A stretch of DNA of 7,916 bases, taken from positions 1 through 7,916 of the forward strand of contig CAZGYE010000274.1 of assembly GCA_964530165.1 (NCBI GenBank). The letters run 5' to 3'. The translations under genes were made by a program, and so were the position numbers. Under the pieces are notes generated by a model. The model made no database searches, was not told the origin of the DNA, and saw only the letters and a program-made list of their open reading frames with translations. Shown piece after piece: positions 1 to 7,876 of this stretch (position 1 is the stretch's first letter; each line of letters begins with the position of its first letter). Source of the DNA: CAZGYE01 sp964530165. GTDB lineage: Bacteria > Planctomycetota > Planctomycetia > Planctomycetales > Planctomycetaceae.

Positions 1-324
1 GCATGGGGTCTGGCAACGCATCCGGGCGGTGTTCCGTTTTGGTGGTGGCAGGGTTGTCAGCGCGGCGACGGCTTCTGCCGCGTCGATCCGCTGCTGCACA
101 GCTTCCTGAAAAACCCGTTGCCGGAACTCGGCCGAGGGGTCTCGGACCGGCTCTTCGCTGCCGGAGATCCACTCTCCATCGGACGCCCCATTGACCGCCT
201 CCATCACCGACTCCGCAAAAGTTTCCTCTCGCAGATTTGCCTTCAGTGCAGGAACGATTGCGTCGACGATGCACTGCATACACTCGCCACGCGTCTCGAA
301 AAACGGGACCGGATTCGCTACCAT
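1..324 (-). CDS. Unrecognised partial protein, runs off left edge
   Basis: An open minus-strand frame starts at an ATG (bases 324-322) and runs 108 codons without a stop to the window edge, so the C-terminus is missing. The translation is rich in Glu, Ala and Val. It begins MVANPVPFFETRGECMQC and has a helix-like stretch near residues 68-92 (PSAEFRQRVFQEAVQQRIDA). I recognise no family. Codons begin with G unusually often, as in real genes. The plus-strand frame in the same codon register is also open to 396, but its translation is rich in Arg, His and Trp and looks like a shadow. A weak GGTGA lies just upstream of the ATG. The start faces the clpS-like start only 28 bases away, so the two would have to share a very short divergent control region. 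Coding is probable but not certain. Confidence 0.42.
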   Translation of the reverse strand, partial: MVANPVPFFETRGECMQCIVDAIVPALKANLREETFAESVMEAVNGASDGEWISGSEEPVRDPSAEFRQRVFQEAVQQRIDAAEAVAALTTLPPPKRNTARMRCQTPC

Positions 325-571
325 AGAAGTCACCAAACCGGGAGGCACTCTCGTGAGAGAATCCGTCAGCGTGGCCGGAGCAGCCGTCATCCCTGATGAA
401 GAAGCGCCTTCGGTCGTTCCCAAAAGCCGGGAACGAAACAAGACGCGGCCTAAGAAACAGCCCCCGGATGCCGTGATCGTCGAGAACGACGACTGCCACA
501 CCTGGGCGTACGTGATGGAAGTGCTCGAGAGAATTTGCGGCCACGGCGAACAGATGGCGTATCTGCTGACC

Positions 572-1996
<1,425 letters not shown>

Positions 1997-2049
1997 TCGT
2001 CTCACTCCTTCCGGTCAGTCTCTCAACTCTTGACTTGGACAATAGCCCC

Positions 2050-2077
2050 ATAGTACGCAGGGTCTGGAGAAATACAA
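2050..2077 (-). promoter_or_regulatory. Possible fumC promoter
   Basis: On the minus strand, TTGTAT (2077-2072) and TACTAT (2055-2050) are 16 bases apart and resemble weak sigma-70 -35 and -10 boxes. Transcription would start near 2043 and give a leader of about 47 bases before the fumC ATG. The match is only partial (3 of 6 and 4 of 6 consensus bases), and planctomycete promoters are not always of this type. Confidence 0.22.
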
Positions 2078-2163
2078 CTTCATGAATGCCGACCAGCCGT
2101 CGAATCGGGCGTCCCCCATCCGCCCGAGAGCGTGTTTGAAAAGGATCAGAATCGGCACATTTC

Positions 2164-2282
2164 GGGAGGGCGAAGCTCCCGCTGAGCCGGCAAAGCCCGC
2201 CGGTGGCAACCGGTGGGACCCACGGGTTGCCGCCCGTGGGCTTTCATGCGACATCACGGCTCGGCAGGAGCCTCGACCTCCC
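2164..2282. repeat. Nested palindromic intergenic repeat
   Basis: Two inverted repeats lie one inside the other. The outer arms, 2164-2188 and 2258-2282, match at 21 of 25 positions; the left arm begins GGGAGGGCGAAGCTCCCGC. The inner arms, 2192-2217 and 2219-2244, match at 22 of 26 positions around a single loop base (A2218), so the centre could form a nearly continuous 26-bp hairpin. The arms are offset by a 13-base unpaired stretch (2245-2257) on the right against 3 bases on the left. The element resembles the dispersed GGAGGGCGAAGCTCC-type repeats I associate with planctomycete genomes, which is recall and not a search. It contains no gene. Confidence 0.8.
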
Positions 2283-2321
2283 TTTTCAAACAACCATGGC
2301 CAGTGAATACGTCGTGAATCG

Positions 2322-2351
2322 TTGACACATGTGGTCGCCGTCTGGTTTGAT
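2322..2351 (+). promoter_or_regulatory. Candidate sigma-70-type promoter for the exported-enzyme operon
   Basis: A perfect TTGACA (2322-2327) is followed after 18 bases by TTTGAT (2346-2351), which matches 4 of 6 positions of the -10 consensus. Transcription would begin near 2358, leaving a leader of about 90 bases before the ATG at 2449. It lies just to the right of the palindromic repeat and points at the glycosidase-like gene. Confidence 0.35.
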
Positions 2352-2448
2352 GGTTGCGTGCTTGGTTTCCTCATTCGAGGGAACGGTAAACCAGAGGGAG
2401 CCAGGTGAAATCCAGCCCAGCCGGAGCTTCATCGTGAGGGAATGCAAC

Positions 2449-4020
2449 ATGACCCGATCCGATTTGTCACGACGCGACTTGCTGAGGTCCGCGGCCGCTT
2501 TCGGCTTCGCTGCGGTGGGATCAGCCGTGGTTCCGGTGCGAACAATTGCCGCCGAGCCAACCGCCATCGACATCGGCTCCCGGCGTGAGCTGTTCGTCGA
2601 CGACTTCCTGATCGACAAGCTGACAGGCGAAGCCGAATTGCACATGCACCACCCCACGCCGCGCGAAGTCGCGATTGTGCATGATGCGCCGTGGGAAGGG
2701 AGTGGATCGGGCTACCACACGGTTTTCCAGGACGGCGACGTGTATCGGATGTATTATCGTGGCCTGCATCTGGATGTCTCGAAGGGGAAGCTCGACAGCG
2801 GCCGGCACAAACCGTTCACCTGTTACGCCCAGAGCAAGGACGGCGTCCACTGGCAGAAGCCCGAGCTGGGCATCGTGGAGTTCAACGGATCGAAGAAGAA
2901 CAACATCATTCTCGAAGGCCTCGGGACGCACAACTTCGCTCCGTTCCAGGACGACAAACCGGACTGTCCGCCGGAGTCTTGCTACAAAGCGCTGGCTGGA
3001 CTCAAGAGTGACGGCGGGCTGTTTGCGTTCCGGTCTGCCGACGGCGTCCACTGGTCGCTGATGGGCAAGGAGCCGGTGATCACCAACGGTGCTTTCGACT
3101 CGCAGAATCTTGCTTTCTGGGATGCGACGGCAGGCAAGTACCGGGCCTACTGGCGGACCTTTACCGCAGGAGTGACTACGGCCAAAGTCTGGAAGCCGGC
3201 CGGCCGTCGCGCCATTCGCACGGGAACGTCGAGCGATTTCCTCCACTGGGGCGAGGAAGCAGACCTGACTTATGTGGACTCGCCGGGCGAACATCTCTAC
3301 ACGAATCAGGTCAGACCCTATTATCGCGCTGGGCATCTCCTCATCGGCTTTCCCACCCGCTATCTCGATCGTGGATGGTCCGACTCCATGCGGGCGCTGG
3401 TCGATCCGGAGAATCGCGAGCTGCGCGCCTCGGCAAGCCAACGCTACGGCACGGCCCTGACCGAAGGATTGCTGATGGCCAGTCGAGACGGCGTGAAGTT
3501 CAAACGATGGAACGAAGCCTTTCTGCGTCCCGGCATCGAACGGCCCGGTACGTGGCAATACGGCCAGCAGTACATTGCCTGGCATGTTGTGGAGACCGCC
3601 TCGTCGCTTCCAGGAGCGCCCAACGAAATGTCGATTTACGCCACGGAAGGCTACTGGCACGGGAAAGGCGGCGCCTTGAGGCGTTACACCTTGAGGCTGG
3701 ACGGCTTCGTTTCCATCCACGCGTCGATGCGAGGCGGCGAGTTCCTCTCCCGGCCGGTGAAATTTGCCGGATCGAGGCTCACGCTGAACTTTGCGACGTC
3801 GGCTGCCGGCAGCGTGCGCGTCGAGCTTCAGGATCCCAATGGCAAACCGCTGGAAGGCTTCGCCCTAGCCGATTGCCCCGATCATTTCGGCGACACACCC
3901 GAGCGAGTCGTGACCTGGAAGAACGGCGCCGACGTGAGCGCGTTGAACGGCCGCCCCGTCAGGCTGCGGTTTCAATTGAAAGACGCCGACCTGTATTCGT
4001 TGCGGTTTCGAAACGACTGA
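2449..4020 (+). CDS. Tat-exported glycosidase-like five-bladed propeller protein
   Basis: The ATG at 2449 has GTGAGGG (2434-2440) 8 bases upstream and opens straight into a Tat signal, SRRDLLRSAAAFGFAAVGSAV (residues 7-27). The frame stays open back to an ATG at 2329, but that start would bury the signal. The product is 523 residues. The mature protein begins with IDIGSRRELFVDDFLID, then a propeller region (about 70-420) with a recurring S-x-D-G-x-x-W/F motif at 129-135 (SKDGVHW), 196-202 (SADGVHW), 261-267 (SSDFLHW) and 345-351 (SRDGVKF), roughly one per blade. Residues about 425-523 look like a small beta-sandwich. This is the layout of GH32/GH43/GH130-like five-bladed propeller proteins, abundant in planctomycetes and usually annotated loosely as glycosyl hydrolase family 32-like. 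Catalytic acids cannot be assigned by eye, so hydrolase activity is an inference. An esterase gene follows after 55 bases, suggesting a shared carbohydrate substrate outside the cytoplasm. Confidence 0.85.
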   Translation: MTRSDLSRRDLLRSAAAFGFAAVGSAVVPVRTIAAEPTAIDIGSRRELFVDDFLIDKLTGEAELHMHHPTPREVAIVHDAPWEGSGSGYHTVFQDGDVYRMYYRGLHLDVSKGKLDSGRHKPFTCYAQSKDGVHWQKPELGIVEFNGSKKNNIILEGLGTHNFAPFQDDKPDCPPESCYKALAGLKSDGGLFAFRSADGVHWSLMGKEPVITNGAFDSQNLAFWDATAGKYRAYWRTFTAGVTTAKVWKPAGRRAIRTGTSSDFLHWGEEADLTYVDSPGEHLYTNQVRPYYRAGHLLIGFPTRYLDRGWSDSMRALVDPENRELRASASQRYGTALTEGLLMASRDGVKFKRWNEAFLRPGIERPGTWQYGQQYIAWHVVETASSLPGAPNEMSIYATEGYWHGKGGALRRYTLRLDGFVSIHASMRGGEFLSRPVKFAGSRLTLNFATSAAGSVRVELQDPNGKPLEGFALADCPDHFGDTPERVVTWKNGADVSALNGRPVRLRFQLKDADLYSLRFRND

Positions 4021-4075
4021 AGTCAGCGAGAAACTCTTTCGGAAAGACGAGTCATCTTCGTGGAGGACGCGAATC

Positions 4076-5236
4076 ATGGTTTCAACCGATCAGGCAAGGC
4101 AAAGTATCTGCCGAAGGGCATTCCTATCGCACGGACTCGCCGCGATGTGCGGCGGCGTGTCGGCGCTGTCATCGGCCCTTCGGACTGCCCAGGGGCGGGA
4201 AAAGACCGCCTCGGCGGCCATCGTGCATGAAGACATTGTCCGCGCCATACAAAAGGCGGATCTCACCATGCTTTACCGCGGCGAGTCCGCAGCCGAATGC
4301 CGAGCCTGGCAGAAAGCGTTTCGCGCAAAGCTGAACGAGCTGCTGGGGGATTCCACCCCGCCCGAAAAGTGGATCGTGACGTCCGAAGGCCGGACGGAGT
4401 TGGAAGACCACGTCCGCCACGAGCTGCTCTTGCAGGCCGACGGGGTTCCCACCGTTCCCGTTTACCTGCTCGTTCCGCGTCGCCTGGCGGCAGGCGAGCG
4501 GGTTCCCGGCGTCTTGTGCATTCATGGTCACGGCCCCTTCGGCAACCATCCGATCGTCGGCCGCACGGATTTGGAAGGAGTGGAGAAAAACATCAAGCAG
4601 CACAACTACGACTACGGCCTTCAATTCGTCCGCCGCGGTTACGTCGTGGCGGCGCCGTGCATGATTCCGTTCGGAAGACGAGTCGACCGTGCTCGATACG
4701 GCGGCAACGATCCCTGTGCGGTCGCCTTTGTACGGATGCAGGCGCTCGGTCGACTGCCGCTGACCGCCAACCTGCGCGATCTGCGCTGGTCCATCGATCT
4801 CCTGCAAAGCCGGCCGGAAGTCAACGGCGGCCGCATCGGTTGCGCGGGTCTTTCTTACGGCGGTCGAATGACCATGATGGTCTCGGCGATGGACGAACGG
4901 ATCAAGGTTGCCGCCGTCAGCGGCGCTCTGAACCTGATGCAAGAGCGGATGACGTTGCGGTACAGTTGCGGCTCGCAAATGATCCCCGGCCTCTTGAAGT
5001 ACGGGGACTACTCGGAGATCGGTTCCTTGATTGCTCCCCGGCCCTGCGTCTGGGAAACGGGTTCAACCGACTCGCTGATCGTGCCCAAGTGGGATGAAGT
5101 CTTCCGCAACCGGCTGCGTCGCGCATACTCGTCTCTGAATGCGGCAGACCAGCTTCACTTCGACAAATTCGAGGGCGGGCACGTGTGGAGCGGGCGGATT
5201 GCGTTTCCATTGTTCGACCGCGTGCTGAAGTCCTGA
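4076..5236 (+). CDS. Exported alpha/beta-hydrolase, acetyl-xylan-esterase/dienelactone-hydrolase type
   Basis: A 386-residue alpha/beta-hydrolase. The ATG at 4076 has GGAGG (4062-4066) 9 bases upstream. The N-terminus, CRRAFLSHGLAAMCGG (12-27), has the twin arginines and hydrophobic run of a Tat signal, so the mature enzyme should work outside the cytoplasmic membrane. Catalytic elements are in the normal order: the oxyanion-hole loop IHGHGPFG (149-156), nucleophile elbow GLSYGG with Ser260, acid Asp332 in GSTDSLIVP, and His369 in EGGHVWSG. An additional segment (157-235) precedes the nucleophile, as in the larger dienelactone hydrolase-related and acetyl-xylan-esterase-like (Abhydrolase_7) proteins of planctomycetes. 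The triad supports ester hydrolysis; the ester is unknown. The gene follows the glycosidase-like gene by 55 bases on the same strand without an obvious terminator, so they are probably co-transcribed, possibly removing acyl groups from a sugar polymer. A peptidase function is less likely. Confidence 0.88.
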   Translation: MVSTDQARQSICRRAFLSHGLAAMCGGVSALSSALRTAQGREKTASAAIVHEDIVRAIQKADLTMLYRGESAAECRAWQKAFRAKLNELLGDSTPPEKWIVTSEGRTELEDHVRHELLLQADGVPTVPVYLLVPRRLAAGERVPGVLCIHGHGPFGNHPIVGRTDLEGVEKNIKQHNYDYGLQFVRRGYVVAAPCMIPFGRRVDRARYGGNDPCAVAFVRMQALGRLPLTANLRDLRWSIDLLQSRPEVNGGRIGCAGLSYGGRMTMMVSAMDERIKVAAVSGALNLMQERMTLRYSCGSQMIPGLLKYGDYSEIGSLIAPRPCVWETGSTDSLIVPKWDEVFRNRLRRAYSSLNAADQLHFDKFEGGHVWSGRIAFPLFDRVLKS

Positions 5237-5481
5237 GAGCCTGTGAATCAATTGGACCGGTGGGGGGTGAGGTTTTGGAGGATGCTGGGGTGGTTCCGTT
5301 TTCTGGATGTCGAATTTGTGGCCCAGGTCGTGACCACGCCGTTGCTCGCGTCAGGGCGTGCCACACGAGACCGCCCCGGCGCTGATAGCGACAACGAAAT
5401 CAATTCGGTATATTGGTGGTCCGTCAGCGGCGGCAAAAGGAAACGACAGGACCATGAAACGTGAAGCAACAGGAGATCATT
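5237..5481 (+). other. Spacer between esterase and PQQ-repeat genes
   Basis: These 245 bases carry no gene I can support. A frame from 5243 to 5464 (73 residues, starting with a non-ATG codon) has no recognisable domain and ends beside the next gene. TATATT at 5409-5414 could be a -10 box, but no good -35 box is seen at the right distance. No clear intrinsic terminator follows the esterase stop. The spacer is long enough for the PQQ-repeat gene to have its own promoter, so its membership in the upstream operon is open. Confidence 0.4.
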
Positions 5482-6777
5482 TTGAATCGATTCGCAACAA
5501 TTCTTTGGTTGAGTTTGCTCGTTGTGAGATCGGCGGCCGGTGGAGAGAATTGGACGAGTTATCGTGGCCCCACCGATCAGGGACACGCTGACGCGTCGAA
5601 CCTACCCATCCGGTGGAGCGAGAAGGAAAACGTCGTCTGGAAGACGGCCATCCCTGGCAAAGCGTGGTCGTCGCCGGTCATTTGGGGTGATTCCATCTGG
5701 TTGACAGACGCTCCTCTGGACGGGAGCCAGCTGTTCGCCGTCTGCATCGACAAGAATACCGGCAAAGTCCTTCATAGAAAGCGATTGCAGTACATCGTCG
5801 CCCCACAGTATTGTCACCCTTTCAACTCGTACGCGTCGCCGTCACCGGTGATCGAGGATGGCCGTGTGTACGTGAGCTTCGGTTCTCCCTACAACGCGTG
5901 CCTCGACTCCAAGACGGGCGAGGTGATTTGGGAGCGCACCGATTTTGTCTGCTACCACTTTCGCGGCCCCGGCTCCTCCCCGTTCCTCTACAAGAACCTT
6001 TTGATACTGCACTTCGACGGCAGCGACCATCAATTCGTCGTCGCCATGGACAAACAAACGGGCAAGACCGTCTGGAAGACGAAGCGCAGCGTTGATTTCC
6101 AAGACCTGGACCCGCAGACGGGCGGCCCAATTCGCGTCGGCGATTACCGAAAGGCCTTTTCGACGCCCGTGATCGCCGATGTCTCGGGCAAGCCGGTGTT
6201 GATCAGCCTTGGCTCGATGGCGTTGTACGGTTATGAGCCGGAAACGGGAAAAGAGCTGTGGCGCGTGGAGAACATCGGCAGCCATTCGGGGACCTGCCGT
6301 CCGGTGGTCGGCCATGGGCTGGTCTTCGCGCCGATGGGAATGGGCGGTGAACTGTGGGCCGTGCGACCTGACGGACGCGGGGTCGTCACCGACACGCACG
6401 TCGCGTGGAAGTACAAGCGAGCCGTGCCGAAACGCCCGTCAATCCTGCTCGTCGACGATTTATTGTTCATGGTGAACAACGGCGGCGTCGCCGCCTGTGT
6501 CGAGGCGCAAACAGGCAAAGAGATCTGGAAGGCGCGCATCGGCGGCAATTTCTCCGCGTCGCCCATCTATGCCGACGGCAAGATCTATTTCTTCGATGAG
6601 AGCGGCAAATCGACCGTGATCGAAGCCGCGCGGCAGTACAAAGCGATCGCCGTCAACCAGCTCGACGAAGGCTTCATGGCGTCGCCTGCCGTCTCCGGAG
6701 ACGCGCTGTATCTTCGCACGCGGACGCACCTGTATCGCATCGAGGACAAATCGCAGACGGGCCGAAATAAGCCTTAA
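5482..6777 (+). CDS. Secreted PQQ-like beta-propeller protein, BamB-like
   Basis: I chose the TTG at 5482 because AGGAG (5471-5475) lies 6 bases upstream and the product then begins MNRFATILWLSLLVVRSAAGG, a standard Sec signal. An in-frame GTG at 5461 would add seven residues. The 431-residue protein opens with NWTSYRGPTDQG...WSEKENVVWKTAIPGKAWSSPVIWG, the usual start of planctomycete PQQ-repeat proteins. It then shows the blade motif TG[KE]x(V/L/I)(W/H) at 93-99 (TGKVLHR), 145-151 (TGEVIWE), 193-199 (TGKTVWK), 255-261 (TGKELWR) and 344-350 (TGKEIWK), each followed by an SPV/SPA-type strand. These are PQQ_2/quinoprotein-propeller repeats. The catalytic domain of true PQQ dehydrogenases is absent, so it is probably a binding or scaffold protein acting outside the cytoplasmic membrane, not an oxidoreductase. 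Similar proteins are often encoded near sulfatases and glycosidases in planctomycetes. The ligand is unknown. Confidence 0.87.
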   Translation: MNRFATILWLSLLVVRSAAGGENWTSYRGPTDQGHADASNLPIRWSEKENVVWKTAIPGKAWSSPVIWGDSIWLTDAPLDGSQLFAVCIDKNTGKVLHRKRLQYIVAPQYCHPFNSYASPSPVIEDGRVYVSFGSPYNACLDSKTGEVIWERTDFVCYHFRGPGSSPFLYKNLLILHFDGSDHQFVVAMDKQTGKTVWKTKRSVDFQDLDPQTGGPIRVGDYRKAFSTPVIADVSGKPVLISLGSMALYGYEPETGKELWRVENIGSHSGTCRPVVGHGLVFAPMGMGGELWAVRPDGRGVVTDTHVAWKYKRAVPKRPSILLVDDLLFMVNNGGVAACVEAQTGKEIWKARIGGNFSASPIYADGKIYFFDESGKSTVIEAARQYKAIAVNQLDEGFMASPAVSGDALYLRTRTHLYRIEDKSQTGRNKP

Positions 6778-6833
6778 CCCTGACTTGTCAACCCTGATGG
6801 TGATACTTTTGGTATGAAGACGACGGGTGACGA

Positions 6834-6967
6834 GTGGCGGGGCCTGAGCGACCAACGGGAGCGTGGCCCCGTGCTTGCATGCTGGCAGGAAGCGTTGATC
6901 TGGGCAACGGACCAACAGCGCACATGCTTCGGGGCCACGTTCGCTCCGCTCTCTAAGGCCCCGCCAC
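6834..6967. repeat. GC-rich inverted repeat pair
   Basis: GTGGCGGGGCCT at 6834-6845 is the exact reverse complement of AGGCCCCGCCAC at 6956-6967, and again of 6991-7002 in the second tandem copy. Inside it, GAGCGTGGCCCC (6859-6870) pairs with GGGGCCACG(TT)CGCTC starting at 6931. The interior (about 6871-6930) contains no gene. The arrangement resembles the palindromic dispersed repeats seen elsewhere in the window, and could fold into a long imperfect stem in RNA from either gene. Confidence 0.65.
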
Positions 6968-7008
6968 CCCGCCGTTCGCTCCGCTCTCTAAGGCCCCGCC
7001 ACCCCGCC
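6939..7008. repeat. Perfect 35-bp tandem duplication
   Basis: The unit at 6939-6973, beginning GTTCGCTCCGCTCTCTAAGG and ending CCACCCCGCC, is repeated without change or gap at 6974-7008. With only two copies and no spacer, it is not a CRISPR array. Perfect identity points to a recent duplication, for example by replication slippage at the foot of the larger inverted repeat. It ends 5 bases before the stop codon of the leftward dehydrogenase gene. Confidence 0.9.
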
Positions 7009-7013
7009 GCTTG

Positions 7014-7811
7014 TCAAATCGTCATCGCTGAGAAGCCGCCGTCGATGATGATGTTCGCGCCGGTGAGAAAGCTGCCCGCCTGGGGGGAGGCCATGAGCAG
7101 CACGGCACCGGCCAGTTCTTCCGGCGCGCCGAAGCGGTCCATGGGTGTGTGCCGCATGATGCTTTCGATGCGATCGGGGCTGAGCACCTTGCGGTTTTGC
7201 TCGGCCGGGAAGAAGCCGGGCGAGATGGCGTTGACCCGGATGCCGTGCGGCGCCCATTCGCGGGCCAGGTTTTGCGTGAGGTTGATGACGGCCGCCTTGG
7301 AGACCGAGTAGGTGAACACCCGCGACAACGCCTTGATGCCGGCCATCGAGGCGATGTTGATGATGGACCCTTTGGTCTGGTGATCGAGCATGAATTTTCC
7401 GAACACTTGACACGCCAGCCGCACGCTGCGCAGGTTGACGTTGAGAATTCGCTCCCACTCGTCGTCTTCGATCTCCAGAAACGGTGTGGCCGAATTGATA
7501 CCCGCCCCGTTGACCAGCACGTCGGCTTCGCGGGAATGTTCGGCTAGATGCGCAGTGATCGCTTCCAGGTCGGATCGGCTGGTACAGTCGGCCGCGAAGA
7601 ACTCGGCGCTGCCGCCGGCCTCGGTGATGCGCCGGACGCACGCGTCGCCGTTCTTGCGGCTCATGTCGACCACGATTACGTGGGCGCCGGCGCCGGCGAA
7701 CGTTTCCGAGATCGCTCCACCCAGAGCGCCGGCCCCGCCGGTCACCAAGGCCGTCCGACCCTCCAGCCCGAACAAACGCTGCAGATAACTACGCGAGTCC
7801 GATGTGTTCAC
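7014..7811 (-). CDS. SDR-family NAD(P)-dependent oxidoreductase, sugar-acid type
   Basis: A classical short-chain dehydrogenase of 265 residues. I chose the GTG at 7811-7809 because AAGGAG (7826-7821, minus strand) is 9 bases upstream; an in-frame GTG at 7859 would add 16 residues with no clear domain. Motifs: Rossmann loop TGGAGALGG (24-32), Asp49 ending the second strand (suggesting NAD over NADP), NGAG (101-104, a variant of NNAG), Asn in ILNVNLRSV, Ser155 in IASMAG, and Tyr168-x-x-x-Lys172 in YSVSK. All members of the catalytic tetrad are present. After the active site, SPGFFPAEQNRKVL resembles SDR enzymes annotated as D-mannonate oxidoreductase or gluconate 5-dehydrogenase, so a cytoplasmic sugar-acid reaction is the best guess. 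A FabG-like ketoacyl reductase is an alternative, but no fatty-acid genes are nearby. The gene is complete and convergent with the PQQ-repeat gene. Confidence 0.88.
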   Translation of the reverse strand: MNTSDSRSYLQRLFGLEGRTALVTGGAGALGGAISETFAGAGAHVIVVDMSRKNGDACVRRITEAGGSAEFFAADCTSRSDLEAITAHLAEHSREADVLVNGAGINSATPFLEIEDDEWERILNVNLRSVRLACQVFGKFMLDHQTKGSIINIASMAGIKALSRVFTYSVSKAAVINLTQNLAREWAPHGIRVNAISPGFFPAEQNRKVLSPDRIESIMRHTPMDRFGAPEELAGAVLLMASPQAGSFLTGANIIIDGGFSAMTI

Positions 7812-7876
7812 AAGTCGGTTCTCCTTCTGGTGCTCTGTCAAAGCCGAAATAACACGCACACCCGAGTGTGGGGCAG

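Larger units (their letters stand above)
1997..2448. other. Divergent intergenic region, fumC to glycosidase-like gene
   Basis: These 452 bases separate the fumC start from the start of the rightward Tat-exported gene. They hold possible promoters for both directions (2050-2077 and 2322-2351) and a nested palindrome (2164-2282). Short frames across this region, for example plus 2082-2306 and minus 2015-2374, read through the palindrome in both directions and have no recognisable product. I treat the region as non-coding. Confidence 0.6.
6778..7013. other. Convergent intergenic region with repeats
   Basis: Two genes end towards each other here. The first 56 bases (6778-6833) show nothing recognisable. 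From 6834 to 7008 the sequence is GC-rich and structured: a 35-bp tandem duplication (6939-7008) and several inverted repeats that pair across 6834-6970. It may act as a two-way transcription end, but no classic stem followed by a T-run is present. A plus-strand frame (6814-7311) that runs through it into the dehydrogenase gene is not credible. Confidence 0.6.

Noticed and set aside
2521..3720. Open minus-strand frame of 399 codons opposite the glycosidase-like gene
   Set aside because: A shadow of the propeller gene, which has a Tat signal, repeated blade motifs and a good ribosome binding site. The antisense translation shows no recognisable motif.
4035..4047. TCTTTC-G-GAAAGA hairpin between the two Tat-protein genes as a terminator
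   Set aside because: The stem is 6 bp, AT-rich with a one-base loop and no following T-run. It is too weak to separate the two genes.
4169..4978. Open minus-strand frame of 269 codons opposite the esterase gene
   Set aside because: A shadow: the plus strand carries the complete Ser-Asp-His triad in the right order.
5243..5464. Small 73-codon gene between esterase and PQQ-repeat protein
   Set aside because: It has no ATG start, no good ribosome binding site and no recognisable domain. It may be chance in a 245-base spacer.
5482..6777. PQQ-dependent alcohol or glucose dehydrogenase
   Set aside because: Only propeller blade motifs are present. The protein is about 430 residues and I see no PQQ-site vicinal disulfide or haem CxxCH.
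6939..7008. CRISPR array
   Set aside because: Two direct copies abut with no spacer, and there are no cas genes.
6814..7311. Plus-strand frame of 165 codons
   Set aside because: It runs through the repeats and then antisense to the dehydrogenase. The translation reflects repeat and shadow sequence only.
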